A stretch of DNA of 35,769 nt from a virus, in the IMG/VR virus record IMGVR_UViG_3300025896_000084, positions 1 to 35,769 of that record; one strand, written 5' to 3'. Shown here piece after piece: positions 1 through 7,705 of the stretch. The notes under the pieces were generated by a model. It made no database searches. It was not told where the DNA came from and was given only the letters and a program-made list of their open reading frames with translations. A program made the position numbers and the translations under genes. The stretch's first letter is position 1, and every line of letters starts with the position of its first letter.

Positions 1-1
1 G

Positions 2-361
2 ACGTTCAACACGTCTTGCGCTACCAAACCCGACTCCGCCAGCCTGATCAGCGCGCTCACCCCCGCTACCATCGTCGTTGTCGCCAAGAAGCCGTCCTTG
101 GTCGCCCCTCTCAAAGAGGTGGTCGCCACGGTTCAAAAGGTGACTGCCTCCGGTACCGTCACCCCTGCAGACCTCATCGCCAACTTCACCGGAGTTCAGC
201 GCAAGTATCCTGAGCTTCTCGTGGTGATCGAGCTGGTCGGAGCCGCCTACCAGGTTGCTTACACGCCCGATGCCAACAACCTTGCCACGCTTGCCGCGAT
301 TGCCTCAGCCATCCAGAAGGGCCTGCCGCCTGACCCGGAGCCAGTCATACCGGCTCAGTAA
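2..361 (+). CDS. Unknown protein, 5'-truncated by window edge
   Basis: The reading frame is open from the first bases, so the gene starts outside the window; a TTG at 98 is possible as a start but the frame continues upstream of it without a stop. The visible part is about 119 residues, mostly alanine, valine and proline with two apparent amphipathic or hydrophobic stretches (residues ~20-30 and ~65-90). A cysteine near the visible start (NTSC) loosely resembles a lipobox, but the -3 residue is Asn rather than Leu/Val, so lipoprotein status is weak. The gene ends in TAA and is followed by a good intrinsic terminator, so it closes a transcription unit. No family recognised. Confidence 0.6.
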   Translation, partial: TFNTSCATKPDSASLISALTPATIVVVAKKPSLVAPLKEVVATVQKVTASGTVTPADLIANFTGVQRKYPELLVVIELVGAAYQVAYTPDANNLATLAAIASAIQKGLPPDPEPVIPAQ

Positions 362-387
362 GCGATCGTTCCAGTTTGAAGTCTGTC

Positions 388-416
388 AAGGGGGAGTTTC
401 ACGACTCCCCCTTTTT
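388..416 (+). terminator. Rho-independent terminator
   Basis: An 8-bp perfect stem (GGGGGAGT at 390-397 pairing with ACTCCCCC at 404-411) with a 6-nt loop is followed directly by TTTTT (412-416); two preceding A residues can pair with the first Ts. It lies 27 bases after the stop of the first gene and 36 bases before the terL start, so it insulates terL from upstream transcription. Confidence 0.9.
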
Positions 417-424
417 GTGTCTAT

Positions 425-444
425 GTGATTTCTGAGTGGTTGCC
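425..444 (+). promoter_or_regulatory. GTGATTTCT element upstream of terL
   Basis: GTGATTTCT followed by a G-rich GAGTGGTTGCC lies between the terminator and the terL ATG. Nearly the same sequence precedes the co-chaperonin gene at 16882 (GTGATTTCT then TGGTGGTTCC), and its first part precedes the exonuclease gene at 4084. Because the terminator cuts off read-through, terL needs its own promoter here and no TTGACA-like box is visible, so this is a candidate late promoter. Function is inferred. Confidence 0.35.
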
Positions 445-452
445 ACACCTCC

Positions 453-3400
453 ATGGTTCAACCCCCAGACAAGCATCACGACCTCCGCACTTACCTCCTA
501 GACCAGGGTATCGAGGAAGCCAAGTACTGCTCTCCTGAAGAGCTGGAGCTGCTCGACACGATGCTCCACGAGATGGCTGAGGACGGCAACAGTTCCACCT
601 ACGACAGAATGATCGAGGAGGACTATTCGCGACCTCCTCCAGACATCCAGGAGTTTGTGGAGAGCAACCAGTACCTTGGTGAGGTGTGCCGAGGCACCGA
701 CGAGGCTCCCGGCTTGTTTCCGAAGTGGCGCGAGGTGCTCTACGAGATGTTCGACGGCTCGTCCAAGTATAAGCAGCTGATTCTGGCTGGTGGGATCGGT
801 CTGGGCAAGTCGGAAATAGCTGGAACTCCTATTCCCGTTGACGGTAAGGGCACGGTCCCGATCGAAAAAGTGCAGGTCGGTGATGTGGTACGTGGCTTGT
901 CTGGGCTGCGCAAGGTCACAGCCACCCACGATGAGGGTGAGCTAGAGACCCTCAGGATTAGGACCAGGCTCAACCACCAGATTGAGTGCGGCTACGAGCG
1001 CCACAGGCTCCTAGTAATGGATTGCGCCGCTCTTACCGAAAAGTGGCAGTTTGTAAACTCGTTTGCTGGGGGCGAGGTAGTCTTGCTTTATCCAGGCAAC
1101 ACCTTCGGCCCTAACGAATTATCTGATCTTGACGCTTTCCTCCTCGGTCTTCAAATAGCTGAAGGTGTGCGCCAGAAGAAGGTCCGTAGGTGCTTTTATT
1201 TGTCGGTGCACCGGGATGAAGCTATCTTCTTAACCGAGACCTTCCATTTCATACACAAAGTGCCGTCTCATGCGAGACCGAACAGCAATCTGCTAAGGGT
1301 TGACAGGTACTCAGACCTACACCGTGAGGTATCACACCAACTCTGCATCGACAAAGTAGTGCCTGACTTCATCAAAGGAGCCACTCGGCGCACTATCTGC
1401 CAGTTCCTGCGTGGTTGTTTCAGCGGAGACGGGACGGCCTTTGCGCAGAGTGTCGGATACTCGACCGCGAGCAGGCAGCTTGCGGTCGATATTCAGGAGC
1501 TACTTCTGCGTCTCGGCATGCTGACCCGATTTGAGGAGCGTGACAGCTACAACGCTGCCAGCGGCAGGCAGGGTGCTGGCTCCAATCAGCTCTGGTTACA
1601 CGGCGAAGTTTCCAAGGCGCGCTTTGTCGCAGAAATCGGCTTCTTTTACCCAGAGAAGCAAGCTGCGGCTATCCTCGCGCTTAACGGGGACAGCCGCCAC
1701 AACGAGCACAAGTACGGCTTCAAGATCCCACGTGCCACCGTCGATGTCCTGATCTCGCAGCAGCCTCCCGGAACAACCGGGAAGAAACACCCTGACTACG
1801 AAAAATCGCCGAGGCGTCTGCTCAAGCGGTTGCGTTCCCAGAAGTGTACTACCAGGCTCCTACGGGAGGTCCTGGCAGCTGGTGGTGTGCTCCCGAAGCT
1901 GCTCCAGCAAGTTGCCATGGGCGAGGTCTTTTTCGACCAAATCGAGTCAGTGGAACGAAACCGGGCTCACTGTTACGACTTATCTGTCGAAACGGTCGAA
2001 GACCCGTCGTTCATCTCGGCTGGCTTTATGAGCCACAACAGCTTCATTGGCTCCATCGTGGTCCTCTACAAGCTGTGCTGTGCCTTGTGCCTGCGTCACC
2101 CGCTGTCCTACTACGGGATGTCCAAGGTGACGTCCATCAACTTCAGCTACTTCTCGATCACGCAGGCCCAGGTCAAGGGTGGTACCTTCGCGGACACCAT
2201 CAACATGCTAACGGAGTCCCCGTTCTTCACGGAGAACATCAAGAATCCGAGCAGCTCCCGCAAGTACTCCAGCCGCAGCATCGGGTTTAGCCGAAACCTG
2301 CGCATTGAAGCTGGTTCCCGAATCTACGAAGCCCTCGGTCGTAACACTCTAGTGGCTCTGGTCGATGAAATCAACTTTCGACTGGAGCGCGACGCAGCCG
2401 TGGCGGCAGCCGATTTGTTCAACGCCATTGAAAAGCGCTATAAGTCCCGTTTCCGTCACACCAAGGATGGCATGATCATCCTGATCTCATCCGCGAAGGC
2501 CGAGAACGACTTCTTGTCCTCCCACATCCGCAAGTCCCGCCACGACCCCACGGTCAAGATCTGCGAGTTTCCATGGTGGGAGGTGGTCGGACCGTGCCGC
2601 ATGAAGTACTCAGGCCAAAAATTCTGGGTGGACATCGGGGACAACATCAGCCCAGCCGCGATCCTGCAGCCAGGCCAGGAGAAGAACCTCGCAGCCAGCC
2701 GCCTCATCCACGTGCCAGAAGAGCACCGGGAAGACTTCGAGGGAGCTGGCGGGATCGACCGTGCCATCCGCGACGTCGCCGGTGTAGCTACGGGACGTGT
2801 TGCCAAGCTGTTCCCGAACATGATGCCGCTCATCAACTGCATCCGGGACGGCCTGCACAACCCGTTCAAGGCCGACGTTCTACCATTGTCTCTGACCTCC
2901 CTGCACCAGTTGGCCGACTGCCTCAAAACCGGCGGTCACGGCAACCAGGCAGGGGAGCAGCTGGTGCAGTTCAGGCATGGCAAGCTGCAGCCTCTACGTC
3001 ACCCGACGATGCCACGCTTCCTGCACATCGACATCAGCTCGGGCGCTCAGGACAACTGCGGGATTGCAATGGTCCACCCGTTTGCCACTTCTAAGGTCGA
3101 GCGCACCTCGATGCACAACCAGATGCGCGAAATGCTGGTGCAGCCTCTGATTGAGATCGACTTCGCGATCGGGCTCAAGCGTGAGACTCCGTCGGACCCG
3201 CTCGACTTCGGCAAGATCCGAGCTTTCATCCTGTGGCTGCGCGCCTGCGGCTTCGACATTCGAAGGATCACCTGCGACTTGCGCTCCATGTCTCAGGAAA
3301 TGCGCAACATCCTCACCAAGATGGGGTTCAGGGCCGAGTACCTGTCGTGCGACAAGACCAAGGCACCCTATGAGTCGCTCCGGATCGCGGTCTTGGAAGG

Positions 3401-3734
3401 ACGCCTCCACACCGGAGATCTGCCCTGCTTCTTGATGGAGATGTCCAATCTGGAGGACACTGAGGACAAGGTTGACCATCCCGCCAACTTCACGGTTGAA
3501 TGGAAGCCAGCGATACCGTTCGGGATGGTCCTAGGTGGTCCGGCATCTAAGGACATCGCGGACGCCGTGGCAGGTGCCTGTTACAACTGCGTGACCGACG
3601 TCGAGGGCATGGTCGGTCTCAGCCTCCCGGATTCTCACACCGAGTACATGGAGAAGCTGCTCACAGCCTTCCCCAACCCGCTCAAAGACACCTTCGAGCT
3701 TCCGCATGAGTCAGACATCCAGGTGTTTGACTAG
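453..3734 (+). CDS. terL: Terminase large subunit with intein (gp17-like)
   Basis: This is the DNA-packaging motor ATPase and nuclease. The 1093-residue precursor splices to about 683 residues, a normal TerL size. Residues 111-119 (LAGGIGLGK) give the Walker A loop up to Lys119; the next extein residue is Ser530 after intein removal, restoring GGIGLGKS. Walker B is at ~632-639 (TLVALVDE), and the ATPase coupling motif at ~674-682 (MIILISSAK). The C-terminal RNase H-like nuclease carries acidic residues in FLHIDIS (~860) and ITCDL. The ATG at 453 is the first start after the terminator; no Shine-Dalgarno is visible. Without splicing the ATPase would be inactive, so packaging depends on the intein. 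Confidence 0.95.
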   Translation: MVQPPDKHHDLRTYLLDQGIEEAKYCSPEELELLDTMLHEMAEDGNSSTYDRMIEEDYSRPPPDIQEFVESNQYLGEVCRGTDEAPGLFPKWREVLYEMFDGSSKYKQLILAGGIGLGKSEIAGTPIPVDGKGTVPIEKVQVGDVVRGLSGLRKVTATHDEGELETLRIRTRLNHQIECGYERHRLLVMDCAALTEKWQFVNSFAGGEVVLLYPGNTFGPNELSDLDAFLLGLQIAEGVRQKKVRRCFYLSVHRDEAIFLTETFHFIHKVPSHARPNSNLLRVDRYSDLHREVSHQLCIDKVVPDFIKGATRRTICQFLRGCFSGDGTAFAQSVGYSTASRQLAVDIQELLLRLGMLTRFEERDSYNAASGRQGAGSNQLWLHGEVSKARFVAEIGFFYPEKQAAAILALNGDSRHNEHKYGFKIPRATVDVLISQQPPGTTGKKHPDYEKSPRRLLKRLRSQKCTTRLLREVLAAGGVLPKLLQQVAMGEVFFDQIESVERNRAHCYDLSVETVEDPSFISAGFMSHNSFIGSIVVLYKLCCALCLRHPLSYYGMSKVTSINFSYFSITQAQVKGGTFADTINMLTESPFFTENIKNPSSSRKYSSRSIGFSRNLRIEAGSRIYEALGRNTLVALVDEINFRLERDAAVAAADLFNAIEKRYKSRFRHTKDGMIILISSAKAENDFLSSHIRKSRHDPTVKICEFPWWEVVGPCRMKYSGQKFWVDIGDNISPAAILQPGQEKNLAASRLIHVPEEHREDFEGAGGIDRAIRDVAGVATGRVAKLFPNMMPLINCIRDGLHNPFKADVLPLSLTSLHQLADCLKTGGHGNQAGEQLVQFRHGKLQPLRHPTMPRFLHIDISSGAQDNCGIAMVHPFATSKVERTSMHNQMREMLVQPLIEIDFAIGLKRETPSDPLDFGKIRAFILWLRACGFDIRRITCDLRSMSQEMRNILTKMGFRAEYLSCDKTKAPYESLRIAVLEGRLHTGDLPCFLMEMSNLEDTEDKVDHPANFTVEWKPAIPFGMVLGGPASKDIADAVAGACYNCVTDVEGMVGLSLPDSHTEYMEKLLTAFPNPLKDTFELPHESDIQVFD
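810..2039 (+). mobile_element. Intein with LAGLIDADG homing endonuclease, in terL
   Basis: In-frame insertion of 410 codons (residues 120-529 of the precursor). The N-terminal splice block starts at Ser120 (SEIAGTPIPVDG, matching the C-x3-GT-x-V pattern but with Ser as first nucleophile), followed by IEKVQVGDVV. The block B His is His184, but the usual Thr three residues earlier is Tyr. Two LAGLIDADG helices are visible: FLLGLQIAEG (229-238) and FLRGCFSGDG (318-327), with acidic Glu237 and Asp326, so the endonuclease may be active. The C-terminal block runs FFDQIESV...HCYDLSVE and ends with His528-Asn529, followed by +1 Ser530. The insertion splits the GK and S of Walker A. Confidence 0.93.
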
Positions 3735-3738
3735 GAAG

Positions 3739-3767
3739 TTGACCATCAGCCCGTCCACCAGTAAAGT
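3739..3767 (+). promoter_or_regulatory. Sigma70-like promoter, leaderless type
   Basis: TTGACC (3739-3744), a 17-bp spacer, and TAAAGT (3762-3767). The ATG at 3775 lies 7 nt after the -10 box, so transcription should begin at or beside the start codon. The same geometry is seen upstream of 6068, 31356, 32693 and 35731. Confidence 0.65.
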
Positions 3768-3774
3768 TCCTGAC

Positions 3775-4068
3775 ATGGAGCCAGACCTAGACCACATCGC
3801 TGCGATCACGGAGCCAATCCTAGTAAAGGTCGTGTCGGTCGTAGCCGAGCAGTACCGCCTTGTCCTAAACGACATCCCGAAGCCACGCGTCAGGGAACTA
3901 CAGCGCATGATCAGTCGCGCCGTGGCTGATAAGGACCTACTAGGGGCGGTGAACAACTCCACAACTGCTGCCATGGGCCTGGACGAGAACCTGATCGAGA
4001 TGAAGCTCTACGGCATTGTGACGACCACAATGCGCCGGTTTGTGATGAGGTTCTACATCAGCCAGTGA
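3775..4068 (+). CDS. Small unknown protein, probably leaderless
   Basis: 97 residues, starting MEPDLDHIAAITEP. Sequence suggests a mostly helical soluble protein with no membrane segment or recognisable motif. An upstream ATG at 3706 in the same frame would overlap terL by 29 bases, but the promoter at 3739-3767 points to the ATG at 3775, which also gives a cleaner N-terminus. The stop codon is part of the GTGATTTCTTGG element that precedes the exonuclease gene. Sits between terL and the exonuclease gene on the same strand. Function unknown. Confidence 0.7.
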   Translation: MEPDLDHIAAITEPILVKVVSVVAEQYRLVLNDIPKPRVRELQRMISRAVADKDLLGAVNNSTTAAMGLDENLIEMKLYGIVTTTMRRFVMRFYISQ

Positions 4069-4076
4069 TTTCTTGG
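4065..4076 (+). promoter_or_regulatory. GTGATTTCTTGG element
   Basis: Twelve bases identical to those at 16862-16873. In both places the element begins at the stop codon of the upstream gene and ends 7-8 bases before the next ATG. It might be a late promoter element or an RNA feature used in translation; not distinguishable from sequence. Confidence 0.35.
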
Positions 4077-4083
4077 CTCGACT

Positions 4084-4854
4084 ATGGATATTCTGCTGCT
4101 CGACGGGGACAACGTCTTCAGGCGTTTTTGGCACGCCAACCCACACACTGCGACAAGTAGCTGGCGCGGCCTGCTCGAAGGCTACCAGCGGCGTCTGTCG
4201 GTGCCGAAGTGCCATGTTGTCGTGGTGTTCGACGGAGAGGATACCAGAGACCACGGCGTTGAGGGCTACAAGGCTCAGCGTAAGGAGCCAGACCCGCAGA
4301 TGGTGCAGGACATGCTCGAAGCCGAGCAGATTGCCAGGCCGTTTGCGCGAGTGATCAAGCAGGACGGCACTGAGGGAGACCAGGTTATGGCTGGTGTTGT
4401 CAGCTGGGCTCGCAAGAATGGTCACAAGGTCTGGCTGGTGTCGTCCGACAAGGACATGTTGCAGCTCGTCACCGATAAGGACCCACCTGTGGTGGTGATC
4501 AGGCCGTCGATCGGTGGCTATCAGCACTATGCGGAAGCCACTGTGAACCGCTTCTTTGGGGTTAGGCCGGACCAAATCGCCTCATTCCTCACTTTGGTTG
4601 GCGACTCATCAGACAACCTCAAGGGAGTCAAGGGGATTGGCAGCAAAGGGGCTGAGTACCTGTTGTCCAAGTTCCGCAATCTGGCAGACATCTACTCCAG
4701 GCTTGATCAGGTCGATATCAAGTACCGGCTCCTTCTGGAGGCTGCTCAAGATCTAGTGATCCCCACCTACAGGCTGGTGAAGCTGTCCCACCCCGACATC
4801 CCAATCGACACCCGGATACCGGTCGCTAAGAACCGGCTGTTTCGTCACGGTTGA
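4084..4854 (+). CDS. 5'-3' exonuclease / flap endonuclease
   Basis: 256 residues of the FEN/PolA-N exonuclease family (phage T5 D15, T4 RNase H type), which removes RNA primers and 5' flaps during replication. The metal-binding acidic residues are visible in order: Asp7 (LLLDGDN), Asp50 (VVVVFDGE), Glu97 and Asp99 (GTEGDQ), Asp122 and Asp124 (SSDKDM), Asp174 and Asp177 (GDSSDN). The helix-hairpin-helix DNA-binding segment GVKGIGSKGA (181-190) follows. The basic YKAQRK (62-67) fits the helical arch. No polymerase domain is attached. The 3' end overlaps the convergent spike gene by 10 bases. Confidence 0.93.
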   Translation: MDILLLDGDNVFRRFWHANPHTATSSWRGLLEGYQRRLSVPKCHVVVVFDGEDTRDHGVEGYKAQRKEPDPQMVQDMLEAEQIARPFARVIKQDGTEGDQVMAGVVSWARKNGHKVWLVSSDKDMLQLVTDKDPPVVVIRPSIGGYQHYAEATVNRFFGVRPDQIASFLTLVGDSSDNLKGVKGIGSKGAEYLLSKFRNLADIYSRLDQVDIKYRLLLEAAQDLVIPTYRLVKLSHPDIPIDTRIPVAKNRLFRHG

Positions 4855-6002
4855 TAGAACGGGTAGTCACAGGCGCGCTTGATCTTACGCCGACGCTCCG
4901 GCTTGCTGACTTGTGCAGCTTCTTGGTCGTAGGTGGCCTTATCGCTCTGCACTGTTACGTCGCCCTTTTTCTTGTCAAGGTGCAACAGACGCTTGGGGTT
5001 CAGCACAATATCCTGCTCGCTCTCGATCAGGACGTCCTTTTTGGAGGAGATCTCGATGTTCTCCACCGAGAACAGCTTGAGCTTCTTGTTCTTGCGGTCG
5101 AGCAGCACCGTCTGGTCGCCGTCTTTAGTGAACAGGAACACGCGCTGCTGAGTCTCGTTCACCGACACCCCGTAACCGTCCGGGGTTTGCATAGACACCT
5201 TGCCGGTCGCGTCATCCAAGACGATCCTCTTACCGCCTGGAGTCCAGGCCTCGATGGAACCGGCGTCCACCACTCGAAGGAGGGCTCCCCGTGGCGAGGC
5301 AATCTCACACACGTTCCCGATGTCGTCAACCGTGATTTGCCAGTTACCGAAGGTATAGAGCTGCACTGCCAAATAGTCAGGGTCGGAGCTGAACGTGATG
5401 CCGCGTGCCTTGGCGGTTCCCTTTTTGGTTTGCTCCCCAATGGCAGCCTCCAAGGAGATCACGCCGCGTTCTGTGTTGAGCCAGAAGAAGTTGTCGTGGA
5501 TGTCAGCCAGCACCAGGCGCTCGCGGTCCTTGCGGTCGTCCAGCTCCAGGCGTTTCTGCAGGGGCGACACCAGCACGAAGTTGTCCGGGGCGTCCTCGTC
5601 GCCACCGTCTGAATCGGACTCGCTCTTCAGATCGCCGTCCGACCGCTTCTTACCAAACAGGCTGGTCGGCCAGAACCGGTGCTTGTTGGCTCCCTTGCCG
5701 TCGATCATCGTGTCGGTGCCGGGGGCAGCTCCGAAGTACACCGGATACTCGTGATCACCGTCTTGGAACTCCACCCAGACGTCGGTGCCAACGACAGGCA
5801 CCCACACCATACCGTGCTTCTTGCCGCACTCCTTACGGGGTTGCGCCCACGGCAGCTTTTTGACCGGCGTATCCTGAGAGTGGATGCCATGGACTCTCAC
5901 CCTCACACGGTACAAACGTTTAGGGTCCACCCTGGCTTCGACGCGTGCCCGGTAGAGGCCGTGATAGATGCCAGCCGAGTCTGGCTGTTCGAGAAACTTC
6001 AT
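4845..6002 (-). CDS. Baseplate spike protein, OB-fold (gp5/gpV-like)
   Basis: 385 residues. Residues ~15-110 look like the gp5/VgrG-type OB-fold: RLYRVRVRVHGIHS..., then PWAQP and VPVVGTDVWVEFQDGDHEYPVYFG, the typical glycine and aromatic pattern of baseplate hub/spike proteins. An acidic linker (KSESDSDGGDEDAP, ~150-165) follows. The C-terminal half is a run of short beta strands (ITVDDIGNVCEI, RIVLDDATGKVSMQT, VLLDRKNKKLKLFS, IEISSKKDVLIES) compatible with a triple-stranded beta-helix needle. No lysozyme domain is present, unlike T4 gp5. The C-terminus is basic and aromatic. A TAAGTA box on the minus strand (6011-6016) lies 8 nt before the ATG, but no clear -35 accompanies it. Confidence 0.85.
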   Translation of the reverse strand: MKFLEQPDSAGIYHGLYRARVEARVDPKRLYRVRVRVHGIHSQDTPVKKLPWAQPRKECGKKHGMVWVPVVGTDVWVEFQDGDHEYPVYFGAAPGTDTMIDGKGANKHRFWPTSLFGKKRSDGDLKSESDSDGGDEDAPDNFVLVSPLQKRLELDDRKDRERLVLADIHDNFFWLNTERGVISLEAAIGEQTKKGTAKARGITFSSDPDYLAVQLYTFGNWQITVDDIGNVCEIASPRGALLRVVDAGSIEAWTPGGKRIVLDDATGKVSMQTPDGYGVSVNETQQRVFLFTKDGDQTVLLDRKNKKLKLFSVENIEISSKKDVLIESEQDIVLNPKRLLHLDKKKGDVTVQSDKATYDQEAAQVSKPERRRKIKRACDYPFYQP

Positions 6003-6032
6003 CCGTGCGATACTTAGGGTTGGGAGGTGGGG

Positions 6033-6061
6033 TTGACGACGGCCAAAATCCGTGGAAGGTT
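6033..6061 (+). promoter_or_regulatory. Sigma70-like promoter, leaderless type
   Basis: TTGACG (6033-6038), 17-bp spacer, AAGGTT (6056-6061), then 6 nt to the ATG at 6068. It sits in the 65-bp gap between the divergent spike gene and the gene at 6068. Confidence 0.6.
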
Positions 6062-6067
6062 ACCTGC

Positions 6068-6448
6068 ATGCAAAAAACCCAACTCAAGCAATCTCCTGTT
6101 CTCAAGCCTGCGACTCACCTCTCACACGTGCTGGCTTGGCGCGGCACTCCGGACCGTTTCAACTTCGGCTACGCTCAAGGTGCCACGATCACATGGTCCG
6201 CAGTTAAGGGCGTCTGGGAGTTCAACTCCTACCTCAACGGTGAGAAGGCTCGTGTCTCCTACATCGAAAAGGGCGACTTCGTGTGGGAGGCCAACACGCC
6301 TCCGAACTACTTCAAGGTGGTCAATGCGTCCAACACCATTGGCCATATGAGAAGCCTCTACGCTGAGGACGGCAAGGTCTCGAAGTGGGATGGCGAGAAG
6401 CTGGTCCCGTCCACCCTTGCGGAACTGCTCAAGGGTACTGAGCGTTAG
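6068..6448 (+). CDS. Small unknown protein, probably leaderless
   Basis: 126 residues starting MQKTQLKQSPVLKP. The sequence is rich in aromatic and beta-forming residues (WSAVKGVWEFNSYLNG, FVWEANTPPNYFKVVNA) and ends in ELLKGTER. The frame stays open further upstream, but this would run through the divergent promoter region and into the spike gene, so the ATG at 6068, six bases after a -10 box, is preferred. No cysteine cluster, signal peptide or membrane helix. It precedes ssb on the same strand. Function not recognised. Confidence 0.75.
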   Translation: MQKTQLKQSPVLKPATHLSHVLAWRGTPDRFNFGYAQGATITWSAVKGVWEFNSYLNGEKARVSYIEKGDFVWEANTPPNYFKVVNASNTIGHMRSLYAEDGKVSKWDGEKLVPSTLAELLKGTER

Positions 6449-6477
6449 TCTGTTGCGTTGCGTTCTTGTTCTTCCTA

Positions 6478-6539
6478 GCCAAGTAAAAACCAAGCACAAG
6501 ACCAAGTAAAACGCAAGCAACAAGACAAACACCAAGCCC
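6478..6539 (+). promoter_or_regulatory. A/C-rich leader of ssb without Shine-Dalgarno
   Basis: This untranslated stretch is almost free of T and poor in G, with four CCAAG repeats, two of them within ACCAAGTAAAA-like copies, and the 8-mer CCAAGCAC. The same 8-mer occurs in the leaders of tmk (plus strand, ~20725) and the major capsid gene (minus strand, ~25290). Such unstructured leaders favour ribosome loading without a Shine-Dalgarno. Role inferred. Confidence 0.4.
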
Positions 6540-7667
6540 ATGAGTTCATTCCTTAAGACTGCTATCAAGACCTCGAAGCCGAAATCCAGCGACCGCTACA
6601 AGCTTCCAGACGATAAGAAAGACCACATCGTCCGCATCATCCCCTTCGCCGAAGGGTGCTGGTCGTTCAAAATCATCCAGCACTGGGCTCCCGACCCGAC
6701 CGGCGAAAGCCAGTTCGACAAGAGCTACATCTGCCCCCGCGACCAGCCCAAGGCTTACCTCCTGAAAGAGGGCCAAGACGAGCTTCCAACTTTCAACAAG
6801 GAGTGTCCCTTCGAGCTGCGCATCGACGAGGCCGTCGGCGAAATGGAAGGGCTCGGCGGCAAGTCCGACGAAGCCTCCAAGAAGCGCCTCCGTTTCCTGC
6901 GCTCCCTGGAATGGGCTCTCAAAGGTCAGGAGTCCTACTACATGCAGATCCTGGACCGCGAAGACCCGTCTGGTGTCCGCGACTTCTACGCGCAGCCGAA
7001 GCTGCATGACGCCATCCTCTCCGCCTACACGGACTACGCCATTGAGGCGACCGGCGTGACGGACCGCGATGCTCTGATGGAACTCAGCGACGACGAGATC
7101 CCTGACCTGTTCGATGTCCTTAAGGGACATGATATCCTGTTGCGCAAAACCCCCAAATCCACTGGTCAGGGCCACGTGTTCCACGCGCAGATCGTTGTTG
7201 CTGAGTCTCCTCTCGCCAAGACCCCAGCCGAAGTTCGCCTGCTGCAAAAGCAGCTCAAGGACCCGGTTGCCATGGTCAAGGCGCAGATCGAGGAGCAGTC
7301 CTCCGACATCGACGCAGCTCTGGAAGCAGCCGAACAGCGCGTCAAGCTCAAGCAGAACTCCAGCAAGCCCATCAAGGGCGCTGAGGTCTCCGACGATGCC
7401 CTGTTCGAAGGCCGTGGCAAGCCCGGTGGTGCTGGTCCAGCATCCCGTCCGGCCCCACGCCAGAATCGTCGCAACACCGACGACGATCTCCCGCACCTCG
7501 ACCCGGTTGATAACGGCTCCGACGCCCCTGATTTCAACGCTGGCGATGCCGACGACGACGAAGCACAGTTCACTCAGCAGGCTCCGGTCACGCCGAAGTC
7601 TACCAGTGCCTCACGCCGTCCTGGCTCCAGGATCGCCGACCAGCTCGCCGATCTCGACGCCGAGTAA
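6540..7667 (+). CDS. ssDNA-binding protein (gp32-like)
   Basis: 375 residues, with the order expected of T4 gp32-type SSBs: a basic N-terminus (SFLKTAIKTSKPK), then an OB-fold core opening VRIIPFAEGCWSFKIIQHW, and a charged low-complexity C-terminus for protein partners (NTDDDLPHLDP, DADDDEAQ). Candidate zinc ligands are Cys40, His48, Cys65 and Cys89; the CPxC pair of T4 gp32 is reduced to a single CP at 89-90, so zinc binding is uncertain. The C-terminal tail ends DQLADLDAE. It lies 38 bases before uvsX, its normal functional partner in strand exchange. Translation has no Shine-Dalgarno. Confidence 0.8.
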   Translation: MSSFLKTAIKTSKPKSSDRYKLPDDKKDHIVRIIPFAEGCWSFKIIQHWAPDPTGESQFDKSYICPRDQPKAYLLKEGQDELPTFNKECPFELRIDEAVGEMEGLGGKSDEASKKRLRFLRSLEWALKGQESYYMQILDREDPSGVRDFYAQPKLHDAILSAYTDYAIEATGVTDRDALMELSDDEIPDLFDVLKGHDILLRKTPKSTGQGHVFHAQIVVAESPLAKTPAEVRLLQKQLKDPVAMVKAQIEEQSSDIDAALEAAEQRVKLKQNSSKPIKGAEVSDDALFEGRGKPGGAGPASRPAPRQNRRNTDDDLPHLDPVDNGSDAPDFNAGDADDDEAQFTQQAPVTPKSTSASRRPGSRIADQLADLDAE

Positions 7668-7694
7668 TCCAGGACCTCCAACCCACATACTAAC

Positions 7695-7700
7695 AGGAGA
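7695..7700 (+). promoter_or_regulatory. Shine-Dalgarno of uvsX
   Basis: AGGAGA ends 5 bases before the ATG at 7706. It is the only clear Shine-Dalgarno I see at a gene start in this window, so it is an exception worth recording. Confidence 0.75.
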
Positions 7701-7705
7701 TCCAT

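Noticed and set aside
1297-1325. TTGACA within the intein as a promoter
   Set aside because: The downstream ACACCG is a poor -10 box and no gene start follows.
6546-7496. Open frame of 316 codons on the minus strand opposite ssb
   Set aside because: Mirror of the ssb codon pattern, no motif and no start signal.
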